From Bromus sterilis (taxonomy: Eukaryota; Streptophyta; Magnoliopsida; Poales; Poaceae), in contig OX465598.1 in NCBI GenBank assembly GCA_950022295.1, positions 113,009,001 to 113,073,000 on the forward strand: a DNA stretch of 64,000 nt, given 5' to 3'. The position numbers and the translations under genes are program-made. Positions 50,163-61,652 of the stretch are shown piece by piece. Within the stretch, counting starts at the first letter, position 1, and each line of letters opens with the position of its first letter. Below the pieces are notes generated by a model that was not told where the DNA came from, ran no database searches, and saw only the letters and a program-made list of their open reading frames with translations.

Positions 50163-51098
50163 ATGGTCGAGCAGGACAAGAGGAAGGAGATTACGACTTC
50201 CAAAACCAAGTCAACTCTCTCTTGCGATTGGGCGAGGTCTATTGTGACTGAGGCACACCTCCGTGAGCTGGAAGATCAGGGGCTACTTCCTTCTCAGAAG
50301 GATATCGGGTGGCGAGCCCCTATGAAAGAGACCCAACCTCAGCCTAAAGACGGTGAGGTCAAGATTTTCGCTAATCACGTGACCCGGGGCTTCCTTCCTC
50401 TCGGTTGTCTTTTCTTTCGTGAGTTTCTTCAATTATATGGCTTACACCCCCAAGATCTAGCCCCAAATTCTATCGTCAATGCTGGAAACTTCACAGTTTT
50501 TTGCTAAGTGTATCTACAAAGGAAACCATCGATTCCCTTCTTTCAAGAATATTTTTATTGTAACAAGCAAATGGAGTGCAACGGGGGCCAGCCTATTGAA
50601 TGTGGAGCCGCCACGCTTCAATGATAGGCAAGATCTAATTATCCGTCAACGAGGCTTTATAGCCACAACAAAGAGTGGAAAAAGTCATTTTTCTACTACC
50701 GAGATACGAGCCCAGCGGGTCAGCCCCCCTTGTCGGGTTTCCGTGAGGGCCGACTCGAATACTATGCTATTCTGAACTCTTGGGTGATCATAGATGATAA
50801 GAATATGCTTGCCCCTGTTTTTAAGAAGATCAAGGCCTTGATGGCTCATGGTATTAGCGCCATAGATTTGATCCGGTGCTGGGTCGACTAGCAGGTGCAA
50901 TCCCTGAGTGATCGCACTAGACTTATGTGTGAATACTCCGTCTCTGAAGACAACATGAGATTCCCTCAGACCATCTTTGAGCTGACAGAGGCAGCTCGAG
51001 CTACCAAGAAATTCTTGTGTGAGCCCTTGGAAATAGTGAGTCACGTGGGCTCGGCTCCTTTCTGCATCAAGAATCCGGCTCCGGAGGTAAGGTTATGA
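50163..51098 (+). pseudogene. Gypsy-type transposon protein (PF04195-like), degenerate
   Basis: The first frame (50163-50507) reads CDWARSIVTEAHLRELED, then WRAPMKETQPQPKDGEV, then FANHVTRGFLPLGCLFFRE, LQLYGLHPQDLAPNSI. This is the conserved N-terminal block of the plant 'putative gypsy type transposon' family (usual pattern LxxLxxxGxLP, WRxP, PxPxxGExVVF, RGF.P...FxRxLLxxYGLxxxHLxPNSI). After a frame change it continues as CIYKGNHRFPSFKNIF and SKWSATGASLL. Later, in a third frame (up to 51098), MAHGISAIDLIRCWVD, then RTRLMCEYSVSED. Several frameshifts and stops (TAG after CWVD) break it. Such proteins are carried by Triticeae Gypsy elements; their biochemical role is unclear. Confidence 0.7.
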
Positions 51099-52210
51099 TT
51101 TCAATTGCTCCCTTCCTGTTTTTATAAGGAGAGGGGTTACAAATTGCTATTTCTACGGAGGAGTCCGAGGACGAGGATGATGAGGAGGAAGACGAGGAGG
51201 TGGAGAAGGAGGAGAAGGTATCATTTTCTTCTCTATTAATTCCTGTCATTTATTTCTTAATAACAATATTTCCTTTTCCTTTATAAGAAGGAGGGTGAAA
51301 CCATTAGGGAGAACCTAGTTGGTGAAAAATATGTTGAGAAGGCAACCGTGGTCTCCTCAGACAACGAGGTATTGAGTCGACGGATGAGTCGCCTTCTTTG
51401 AGAAAGGTATACTTTGAGTCCAGTCTTTTGTCTTCCATACTTTCTCTCATAAGCTCTTCTTTTTGCCTTTGTAGGAGGCAGAAGGGATGAAGAGGCGGAC
51501 CAAGAGCTCCAATCCTGATCTCCCTTTGGAGAAGGGAGTCGACCTTGGTGGACGACGGGTCTGCTCCAAGACGTCGCGCATGAGGAAAACTCGGCCAGTG
51601 GACAAGGTGTTGGGACCGACTCTTTGTCATCGAGGGAGTCGGAAGATGATGAGGATTTTGGCAACTTAAAAGTTGGGATGGGGTAAGTTATTTTTGCCAC
51701 AGTTCCTTACCTACATAGCATTGGTTTGCTGATATTCTCGGCACTTTTGTGCAGTGTGCAGGCTGTACAAGAGGAGACGCCTACAATGGAAGAGGAAATC
51801 CCAATTCCAAACTTTGGTGAGATGACCTCACGTGTCAAGCTTATAGAGAAGGAGTTCGCCATGCTTGTTGACGACATCGTGCAGTCGTCTCGAGAGGAGA
51901 AGTCTGTGCCGACAAGGACCGTGTGATGACTTCTCGCCCCTCGTTGGTTACCCCAAGTGGAAGGTTGAGATGCAGGATGGTAGAAAATTTCCCTCGGTGA
52001 AAATGGCAAGGTTATCGAACCGGCGGACTCTGAATTCGGCAAGTAGGTGTCAACAGGGCCAGAGATTAAGTTGTCGGATGGAGATGAGGTTGGCGTGGAC
52101 CTGCACACAGAAACAAATAATTTTTCTCCCAATGAGTACAGAGAGGTTGTCAATCTCTCCGGTCTTGTTGTTTACAAAGGATCAAATGCAAGGGTGGAAA
52201 TAGTAGCAAT
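51099..52210 (+). pseudogene. C-terminal acidic/coiled-coil part of the gypsy-type protein, degenerate
   Basis: Follows the block above in shifting frames, with intron-like CT-rich gaps ending in AG. Visible pieces are an acidic run near 51150-51215 (ISTEESEDEDDEEEDEEV), a basic stretch near 51487-51669 (MKRRTKSSNPDLPLEKG), and a helix-forming segment near 51775-51925 (MEEEIPIPNFGEMTSRVK, then LIEKEFAMLVDDIVQ). Stops separate them. Acidic and coiled-coil tails are usual for this family. Confidence 0.5.
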
Positions 52211-52630
52211 GGCAACTGAAAAGAAGTAAAGCAGTAAATAAAGTGAGGTGTAAACAATGGGGGAAATATGGACCGGGGTCCCATGATGTTCACTAGTGAT
52301 GTCTCTCTCCCAAAAGACGATAAAACAATTATGTTGGTTGAACAAATTACAGCTAGGCAATTGAAAGAATTATAAATGCACCGCAATGCTAATTATGCTG
52401 CAAAGAAAGTTAGAGGCTCAAAAGTATGGGCAGTACGCCAATACAAGTAGACCGAAATCCAACTGCATCTACTCACTAATCATCCACCTCGAGATATCTA
52501 TCCAGAACATCTCGCTGATATTAAGTTACGAGACCCACCCAAAGTGTAAACCCAAAGCAATAGACATTTGCATTAACAAACTTTGCGTAAGGTAAACAAT
52601 CCTTGCAACCGTGGTTACAAGCACCATTGT
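52211..52630. repeat. Left flank of the long-LTR element, duplicated at 61235-61652
   Basis: 420 bp beginning GGCAACT and ending ACCATTGT, which matches 61235-61652 (418 bp) along its whole length. Both copies are followed by the same LTR start (TGTAACAGCC). No gene is seen; it resembles common Triticeae intergenic repeat DNA. Confidence 0.85.
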
Positions 52631-55600
52631 TGTAACAGCCTGGAAATTTCACAATAATTAAAAGTTTTTCTTGTTATATTAATTTGTTGATTGTTAGCAT
52701 TGTTTGTAGTATTTTCTTCGCCAATTTATTAATTGGTCATTATATTTCCCTCTCATTCGTGTATCGACATGTGTGACTGAACCTTTCCACCATGGCACAT
52801 GACCCTTTTGCGACACCGGGTTTCACCCGAGCACCGTCGCAACTTCCGGCACAAGACTAGCTGTCGTCATCGGAACGAATACCCCATTTATTTAATAAAT
52901 GGATTATTTTATTGGGCGCCAAAAATGTTTCAGAATGGATTCAAAGTGAGGTAGATGTCACCGGCTCGCCGCGTGGATCGCGTGGTTCGAAGTTTTACCG
53001 GAATCGAAGGTCGTACGGAGTCTCGGCGGTCAGAAACGTGCGACGCTGGACGCGACAGAGAAGCTGTGGGTATTTTCATAATGTGCCTGTCCACCTAGGC
53101 TAAAAATAGCACCTACTCCCCTCCCCCATTTCATTAGGGTTTCCCTTTGAAAAATATGCAGCCACCCCCCTAATTTCCCCTCAAATCTGCCCATCACCCC
53201 CTCCACACCCGAAACCCTAGCCTCCCCTGCATCCCAGCCGTTCGATCGCAAGATCAACGGCCAGGAGAGCCCCAACGTCTCCATGGACAACCTCCCCATC
53301 CAGATCGGGCCCCACCGGACCCTCCTCCGCCGCCGCGGCCCGCCAGGCCCGGATCTGCACGTTTCCGCCTGAAGCCCCTTGGAGGTGCTCCTCCTTGGAT
53401 GCCTGAACGTCACTGCCCGTCCCGTGCTCTTCAGGCGGGCAGCCGAGCCGCCGCGTGCCACGGCCGCCGCCCGCAGGTCACGCTCCCGCGCCCTTCCTCC
53501 TTCTCTCCCCTTCTTGTCTTCTCTTCCTCATCCCTCTCGTTCCTCTCAGGAACCTTCGTCGTCATGGATGGAGCCCTGAGACGAAGCTCGGAGTCGCCGC
53601 CCCGTTGACCTTCCCCGCCGCACCACCGGCCAGGTCCGGCGAGGCGACGACCGGATCCACCTCCTTTTGTCCTTCCGCGCACGCTCGTCGGGCCGGCGCT
53701 GACGTGGCCATCGTCGGCAGCGCCACTTCTTCCCGTAGCCCGCTCGTCAGGACGAGGACGAGTCGCTTGCCGTGTCCGTTAGTCGCGTGGGATGCGCGGC
53801 CCGACCCAACTTCGCCAGTGCCCTGGCCCAGCTTCCTGCGCAGCCTGCACTCCCCTCTCGCCTGTGGGCGAAACCACATTATCGCGTGCCCACCCCAGCT
53901 CATGGGCTTGGCCTGCTCGGTGAGCTGCCCCTTCATCCTTATTTTTTCGTGTGCAAGTCTGTTAGGCTTTGGCCATTACTGCTTGTGGTACAGATGCGCC
54001 CGTAGACGTTCTTTAGTATCTAGCGCCCCTTGTTTAGGTCCGTTCATTGTCGATTTGTCCCAGTAACGATTCTAGCTAATTTCTGGATTAAATATTTGGC
54101 AGATTGTGATGTGTTTTGGCGGTAGCTATATCTTTTAGACAGTAGCTCGGATTGCGACGCACCCTATTTGTTTGGGCTTTTGCTTCTGCTTTTGCAGCTT
54201 TTCCATTTTGGCCAAGAAGCCATAGAAGCTCCTAAATAGGTGTTTTTGGAGCTTTTATGGCTTTTGGAGCTAAATATTGTTATATTGATTCATCAAAAGC
54301 CATATAAGCTCCTAAATAGATGCTTTTGGAGCTTTTATGGCTTCTTGGCCAAAACGGAAAAGCTGCAAAAGCAGAAGCAAAAGCCCAAACAAACAGGGCC
54401 TTAGATTTGTGTGGAGATTATTAAAATGTGCTCCTTTTCCATGTTTGCACTTGTCTACATGATGTTTACCTTCTATTTACATGCCATGCCACTGTAAAAT
54501 GTAATAGGCCATAACTTTTTAACCGTTGCTCAAATAAAAATCTTCTTTACATGTAACTTGACTAGAATTTCATGTAGATTATGATTGTGCTATTGTTTTT
54601 TGTTGTTAACCAATCTAAAATATGGTTTAGGGAAGAACTGTACAAAATGTTTTAATTGTCGTGGGGTACTTAGTGATATGCCATGTTTAGGATTTTGCCT
54701 CACTTAAATTGACTAGGATAGATAGTTTACTTTAAGCTTCACATCTTGCCATGATTGCGTGACATGTCATGCTTGTGTGAGATGCCATATTAACAACCTT
54801 TGCTCATGTTGTGTAGCTAAACAACTTGAACCGATGATAAATGTGCGTTATCGTCTTGTGTGACCGATACCTCACTTAACCTGTTAGTAACCGCTCTTGA
54901 CAATAGATGTGATATCGTATTGTCGTGTCCCGTGTTGCCTTCTTAATGTTGCTTGCCGATGGTTGCTTCGTAGTAATATATGCTTGCTCGTCGATTGCCT
55001 TTTCCAGTTTGGCCTTCTTGTGTGCTCCCGCGGTTACTCTTGGAGACGATGCAAGCTTGCGATCGACTACACCTTTGGAACCCGACTTATCAATAGGCAA
55101 GGACTATACATCACTTATGATCTATTCTTTTATAACACGTGGTTTGCATGCTAGTCTAGGTTAGCTTCGATGTTTGATCCTACCACATGTTTACAACCTC
55201 TCTTAAACCGATACAGCCATGTCCCCTCCCAGCAAACCATGTACTGCTATGTTACTATTGCTCGTTGCTCAGCCCATGCATAGTATGCATTCTTAGGATG
55301 CTACGAATGTTACCATGTTACTCCTTGGATTGGGCTATCACACTATTATATGTTTGTGAATGATGTGATTATTATAATGTTGACTATATTCGACGAAGGG
55401 TGGAAGGTCAGGCTATCCCGCCTCGATGCTTTGTTCCATTCGAGTCACCTAGGACCTAGTTCCGGGTATTGTGTCTCTTGACGAGCGTGCCTAACCGCGT
55501 GTGGTATACTATGGGGTCCCCTTGTTTACCTACCTAGATCCAAACAGTTATAGTGGTGGCCCAAGATGATTTACCATTTGCAAACCGTGTGTGGGCTTGG

Positions 55601-56716
55601 TTGGCCCCCCTGCAGATTAAAAACAAAACGGGCCAGCGGGGACAGTGTTTCCTGTTGGTCCAATTTATGCGGCTGAGGACCAAGGAACAGTGATGTTACG
55701 GTAATCCAAATCCGAGTCAGATGGTAGAGACCATTTTGAGAGCGCGAACGGCTCTTGAGGTGGATGTCGACTCACCGGGGGCCTCCCGGAATTGTGCGTT
55801 GTTAGTTAGAGGGCTTGGGACGTCCGGATCTCTCGGAACAACTCTTCAATGAGTGTCTTTAACAGGCCCTACTGAGAGAGTCGGCGTACATGCGGAGCTT
55901 ATAATGGGCAGTTGGTACACCCCTGCAGGATTAAATCATTTCGAAAAGCCGTGTCCACGGTTATGGACGACTTGAGACCTACTTCTTGTTCATAGACAAC
56001 ATCAACAGATATAATCTTAATAACTTTATCAACGTGTGTGTGTGCCTTGACTTCTTCTTCTTCGTCGGGATGTGAAGATGAGGACAATGATTGGATAGGT
56101 GTTATGCTTGCATAAGTAGATGGATAGCAGACTTGTTGGAGGATATTCTTCATTGAATACTTGGCTTCTCATCTTACTCTCTAGATCGTTAGCCACTCCA
56201 TAAATGCTAGTGCGGCAGCAACCTCACCACTTACCCCATCCTTGCCGTAAACTACTAGTTATCGAGGTCCTTGCTGGGTCAGTTGACCACTACAGTTGGA
56301 TGCTGAGTACTTTTGTACTCATGATACTACCCCCAAACTCTTTTCCGGGTTCTTGATCGAGAACAGGTATGGTGATCGATGTTTCACATGGAGACTCGGC
56401 GACGACTTGTTAGGCGGATCCCGACGGAGAGCCTGGACCCGTGTGGTTATGGGAATGATGTCTTTTCTCTTTGCCACTAGGCATTTTATTGTAGTCTGTA
56501 CTCATGCATATACCTTCCGCTCATGTATTGTATTAAGGCAGTTGTATGCTGATTGTATGATATGTTGTATCCTTATAGTTGTAATGTTGTGATATCATGT
56601 TGAAATCTGAGACATATGGCTTCGTCATATGTCGCGGTGGGTCCGATATGTCCTTCGACCTCGGGTCTGAACGAAAACGTCCAGATCTGAAATAGTACCA
56701 CATATCGGCCCTTACA
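52631..56716 (+). mobile_element. 5' LTR of the long-LTR element (contains a MITE)
   Basis: 4086 bp, of which about 239 bp is an inserted MITE. The TATA position (53101-53108) reads TAAAAATA, whereas the sister LTRs read TATAAATA. The GC-rich block at 53150-53950 is open in several frames (up to 203 codons) but varies in frame between the three copies, so I do not call a protein. A GGTGAGC donor-like site near 53917 is conserved in all three. Confidence 0.85.
54162..54400. mobile_element. hAT-like MITE (fold-back) inside the 5' LTR
   Basis: Inverted repeats of about 50 bp run from CCTATTTGTTTGGGC and TTTTGCTTCTGCTTTTGCAG to the complementary end CAAACAAACAGGGCC, with one mismatch (CCATTTTGG/CCAAAACGG). 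A second inner pair (GCTCCTAAATAG) makes a nested hairpin. Sister LTRs have about 18 bp (from GTTCTACATG) at this place that are missing here, so no clean 8-bp target duplication is visible. Confidence 0.75.
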
Positions 56717-56719
56717 ACT

Positions 56720-56731
56720 TGGTATCAGAGC
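56720..56731 (+). other. Primer-binding site, initiator-Met tRNA
   Basis: TGGTATCAGAGC, three bases after the 5' LTR end: the standard plant Gypsy/Copia site, intact. Confidence 0.9.
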
Positions 56732-57320
56732 CTTACCGACCATAGGATCCATTCTCTGGTCGAAGTCAAGTCTAGACAAAAACTATTTTGTAGTTACTAA
56801 GTTAGTTATCGGAGAATAGGAATCTTTTTACTACTTACCCTTGCTCTGGTTAGGACAAGTGTCATAAGTGCTTTAATTCTCGCCTTATCCCCTTCAAACT
56901 CTAGGATCTCAAGTAAGTGGAGTTTCGGAACTGTTACAATGCCTTGCTTGCAGCGTATTGTATCGATACCGATCTCAGGTTTGGGAAATCCTGTAGTACC
57001 TTTATTTTCTTCGACTCGGGTGTACATCATGGTCATTCCTTGCCCTCCAGCCTTTTGCCTAGTGTCATCACGATCTTGAGTGGGAACACTATCCTTTTGA
57101 TCCGGATCTCACCTTTCGTTCTTCCTCTTGACACTTGATGGTCTCGTTCTCCGATGTTGCCGTCTCTCTACGGAAAGTTTCTCGATGGATGATCGTTGTT
57201 CACCATGGAGCAGAGCCCCTTGTTGGTGGTGTTGAAGAACGTACGTCTCTCTTCTCTCTCCCCCTCTCCCCCGGATCGTTCTGGATCTCGGGACGAGATA
57301 CCTTATTGGCGGTGTTGTAT
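56732..57320 (+). other. Short interior of the long-LTR element, non-coding
   Basis: About 590 bp with reading frames below 80 codons and no gag, protease, integrase or reverse transcriptase motif. CT-rich near 57240-57275. No clear polypurine tract is seen before 57321 (GGCGGTGTTGTAT). Confidence 0.65.
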
Positions 57321-60300
57321 TGTAACAACCCAAAAATTTCACCCTAATTAAATTTTTTGCTTGTTATATTATTTTGTTGATTGTTAGCATTGTTTGTAGT
57401 ATTTTCCTCGCCAATTTATTAATTGGTGATTATATTTCCCCCTCCTTCTTGTATCGGCACGTGTGACTGAACCTTTCCACCATGGCACACGACCCTTTTG
57501 CGACACCGGGTTTCAACCGAGCATCGTCGCAACTTCCGGCACAAGACCAGCCATCATCATCGGAACGAAAACCCCATTTATTTAATAAATGGATTATTTT
57601 ATTGGGCGTCAGAAAATGTTTCGGAACGGACTCGAAGTGAGGTAGGCGTCACCGGCTCGCCGCGTGGCTCATGTGGTTTGAAGTTTTACCCGAATCAGAG
57701 GTCGTACGGAGTCCCGACGGTTAGAAACGTGCGACGCTAGACGCGAGAAAGAAGTTGTGGGTATTTTTGTAATCTGCCTGTCCACCTAGGATATAAATAA
57801 CACCTACTCCCCTCCCCCATTTCATTAGGGTTTCCCTTTGAAAAATATGCAGCCACCCCCCTAAATTCCCCTCAAATCTGCCCATCACCCCCCTCCACAC
57901 CCGAAACCCTAGCCCCGCATCCCAGCCGTTCGTTCGCAAGATCAACTGTCAGGATAGCCCCAACGTCTCCATAGCCATCTTCTCCATCCATATCGAGCCC
58001 CGCTGAAGCCCCGTGCAGATGCTCCTCCCTAGACGCCCAAACGCCGTCGCCCGTCCCGTGCTCTTCTGGCGGGCAGCGGAGCCGGCGCTGCCACCACCGG
58101 CCGCTCTCCGTCGAGCCGCCGCGCGCCACGGCCGCCCACAGGTCACGCACCCGCGCCCTTCCTCCTTCTCTCCGCTTCTTGTCTTCTCTTCCTCATCCCT
58201 CCCGTTCCACTCCAGGAACCGTCGCCGCCATGGATGGTGCCCCGAGACGGAGCTCGGAGCCGCCGCCCCGTTGGCCATCCCCACCGGACAACCAGCCAGA
58301 TTCGGCGAGGCGACGCCCGGATCCGCCTCCTTGTGCCCTCCCACGCACGCTCTTCGGACCGGCGTCGACGTGGCCATCGTCGGCAGCGCCACTGCTGCCC
58401 GCGGCCCCCTCGTCAGGACGAGGACGAGTCGTTCGCTCTGTTCGTTCGTCGCGTGGGCTGTGCGGCCGGACCCAACTGCGCCAGTGCCCCGACCCAGCTT
58501 CCTGCCCAGCTTGTACGCCCCTCTCTCCGTGGGCGAAGCCACGTTATCACGCGCCCACCCCAGCTCATGGGCTTGGCCCGCTCGGTGAGCTGCCCCTTCA
58601 TCCTCCTTTTTTTTCGTGTGCAAGTCTGTTGGGCTTGGCCCATTACTACTTGTGGCACAGATGCGCTTGTAGGCGTTGTTTAGTATCTAGCGCCCCTTTT
58701 TAGGCCCGTTCAGTTTAGATTCGGCCCAGTAACGATTCTAGCTAATTTCTGTATTAAATATTTGGCAGATTGTGATGTGTTTTGGCGGTAGCTATATCTT
58801 TTAGACCGTAGCTAAAATTGCGACGCGTTCTACATTAACTTGCTTATATTTTTGTGTAGATTATTAAAATGTGCTCCTTTGCCATGTTTGCACTTGTCTA
58901 CATGATGGTTACCTGCTATTTACATGCCATGCCACTGTAAAATGTAATAGGCCATAACTTTTCAAACGTTGCTCCAATAAAAATGTTTTTTACATGTAAC
59001 TTGACTAGAATTTCATGTAAATTGTGATTGTGCTATTGTTTGATGTTGTTAACCAATATAAAATATGGTTTAGGTCAGAACAATACCAAATGTTTTAATT
59101 GTCGTGGGGGTACTTAGTGATATGGCAAGTTTAGGATTTTCTCTCACTTAATTTGACTAACATAGATAGTTTACTTTATACTTCACCTGTTGCCATGATT
59201 GTGTGGCATGTCATGCTTGTCTGAGATGCCATGTTAACAACCTTCTCTCATGTTGTGTCTCTAAACAATTTGAACCCATGATAAATGTGTGGTATCGTCG
59301 TGTGTGACCGATACCTCACTTAACCTGTTAGTAACCGCTCTCGACGATAGATGTGATATCGTATTGTTGTGTCCCGTGTTGCCTTCTTGATGTTGCTTGC
59401 CTGTGATTTCTTCGTAGTAATAGATGCTTTCTCGTCGATTTCCTTTTCTAGTGTTGCCTTCTTTTGTGCACCCGCGATTACTCTTGGAGACAATGCGAGC
59501 TTGCGATCGACTACACCTTCAGAACCCGACTTATCAACAGGCAAGGACTATACATTACTTATGATCCATTCTATTATAACCAGCGGTTTGCATGATAGTC
59601 TAGGTTAGGTTCGATGTTTTATCCTACCAAATTTTTACAACCTCTCTTAAACCGATACAGCCATGTGCCCTCCCAGCAAACCATGTAATGATATGTTACT
59701 ATTGCTCGTTGCTCAGCCCCTGCTTAGTATGCTTGCTTAGGATGCTATGAATGTTACCCTGTTACTCCTTGGATTGGGCTATCACACTATTATATGTTTG
59801 TGAATGATGTGATTATTATAATGTTGACTATATTCGACGAAGGGTGGAAGGTCAGGCTATCCTTCCTCGATTCTTTGTTCCATTCGAGTCACCTAGGACC
59901 TGAGTTCCGGGTATTGTGTCTCTTGACGAGAGTGCCTAACCGCGTGTGGGATACTATGGGGTCCCCTTGTCTTACCTACCTAGCTCCAAACAGTTCTAGT
60001 GGTGGCCCAAGCTGATTTACATTTTGCAAACCGTGTGTGTGCTTGGTTGGGCCCCCAACCGATTTAAACCAAACCGGACCAGCATGGGCAGTGTTTCCTG
60101 TTGGTCCAATTTGGCCGGCAGAGGACCCGGGCATAGTGATGTTACGGTCATCAAAACCCGAGTTAGACGGTAGAGAACATTTCGATAGCGCGGACGGCTC
60201 TTGAGGTGGATGTCGACTCACTGAGGGCCACCGGGAATTGCGCGTTGTTAGTTAGAGTGATTGTGACGTACAGATCTCTCGGAACAACTCTTCAATGAGT

Positions 60301-61172
60301 GTCTTTAAAGGGCCCGACTGCCGGCGTACATGTGGAGATTATAATGGGAAGTTGGTACACCCCTGCAGGGTGAAATCTTTTCAAAAAGCCGTGTCCATGG
60401 CTATGGACGACTTGAGACCAACTCCTTGTTCATAGACAACATCAACAGATATAATCTTAATAACTTGATCAACATGTGTGTGCCTTGAATTCTTCTTCCT
60501 CTTTTGGATGCGAAGATGAGGACAAGGATTGGATAGGTGGTATGCTTGCGTAAGTAGATGGATTGCAGACTTGTTGGAGGCGATTCCTCATCAAATGCTT
60601 GGCTTCTCATCTTACTCTCTAGATCGTTAGCCACTCCATAAATGCTAGTGCGGCAACAACCTCACCACTTACCCCATCCTTACCGTAAACTACTAGTTAT
60701 CCTAGAATGACGAGTGAGGAGGTCCTTGCTCGGTCATTTGACCACTACAGTTGGATGATGAGTACTTCTGTACTCATGATACTACCCTCAAACTCTTTTT
60801 AGGGTTCTTGATCGACAACAGGTATGGTGATCGACGTTTCACGTGGAGACTCGAGGACGAGTAGTTAGGCGGATCCCAGCGGAGAGCCTGGACCCGTGTG
60901 GTTATGGGAACGGTGTCTTTTCTCTTTGCCACTAGGAATTTTATTGTAGTATGTACTCGGGCATATACCTTCTGTTGATGTATTGTATTAAGTCATTTCT
61001 ATGCCGATTATATGAGGTGTTTGTATCCTTGTAGTTGTAATGTTGTGATATCATGTTGAAATCCGATACATATGACTTCGTCATATGTCGCGGTGGGTCC
61101 GATATGTGCTTCGACCTCGGGTCTGAGCGGAAACATCAAGATCTGAAATAGTACCGCATATCGGGTCTTACA
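57321..61172 (+). mobile_element. 3' LTR of the long-LTR element
   Basis: 3852 bp, the same order of blocks as the 5' LTR without the MITE. TATAAATA at 57792-57799 lies 471 bp from the LTR start. The conserved ACACCCCTGCAGG and GCCGTGTCCATGG block is near 60357-60400. It ends GGGTCTTACA and is followed by ATTGT. GC-rich frames at 58013-58703 overlap one another and shift relative to the other LTRs. Confidence 0.85.
57792..57799 (+). promoter_or_regulatory. TATA box of the 3' LTR
   Basis: TATAAATA about 471 bp into the LTR, just before a CT-rich start region (CACCTACTCCCCTCCCCC). The equivalent site is TATAAATA at 62120-62127 and the damaged TAAAAATA at 53101-53108. Confidence 0.65.
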
Positions 61173-61177
61173 ATTGT

Positions 61178-61234
61178 TTTCTCCCAGGTGGCAACAACAC
61201 ATCCCCTAGTCTCATGTTTCTGTCACTCAAGCTG
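61178..61234. other. Right flank of the long-LTR element
   Basis: Unique 57-bp stretch that completes the pre-insertion site: CACCATTGT on the left continues here as TTTCTCCCAGG. It ends just before GGCAACT, where the duplicated flank begins. Confidence 0.75.
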
Positions 61235-61652
61235 GCAACTAAAAGGAAATAAAGCAGTAAATGGTTGAGGTGTAAACAGTGGTGGAAATATGGACCGGGG
61301 TCCCATGATGTTCACTAGTGATTTCTCTCTCCCAAAAGACGATAAAACAGCTATGCTGGGTGAACAAATTACAACTAGGCAATTGAGAGAATTATAAACG
61401 CAGCAAAATGCTAATTATGCTGCAAAGAAAGTTAGAGACTCAAAAGTGTGGGAAGTACACCAATAAAAGTAGACCGAAATCCAACTGCATCTACTCACTA
61501 ATCATCCACCTTGAGATATCTATCCAGAACATATCGCTGATATTAAGTTGCGAGTCCCACCCAAAGTATAAACCCAAAGCAACAGACAACTGCATTAACA
61601 AACTTTGCGTAAGGTAAACAATCCTTGCAACCGCGGTTACAAGCACCATTGT
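61235..61652. repeat. Second copy of the left flank
   Basis: Counterpart of 52211-52630, including the terminal ATTGT before the LTR. Confidence 0.85.

Larger units (their letters stand above)
52631..61172 (+). mobile_element. Non-autonomous long-LTR retrotransposon (8.5 kb) with ATTGT target duplication
   Basis: 5' LTR 52631-56716, interior 56717-57320, 3' LTR 57321-61172. Both LTRs start TGTAACA and end CTTACA. ATTGT lies at 52626-52630 and again at 61173-61177. The interior is only 604 bp and has a perfect initiator-Met primer-binding site but no gag or pol motifs. The element could move only with proteins from a relative. LTRs of about 3.85 kb fit large Triticeae Gypsy-derived (LARD-like) families; I do not name one. 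Confidence 0.85.

Noticed and set aside
58013..58703. Overlapping frames of 149-224 codons in the GC-rich block of the 3' LTR (and equivalents at 53455-54066 and 62400-63019)
   Set aside because: The three LTR copies keep different frames open, which is not expected of a conserved protein. The composition explains the open frames.
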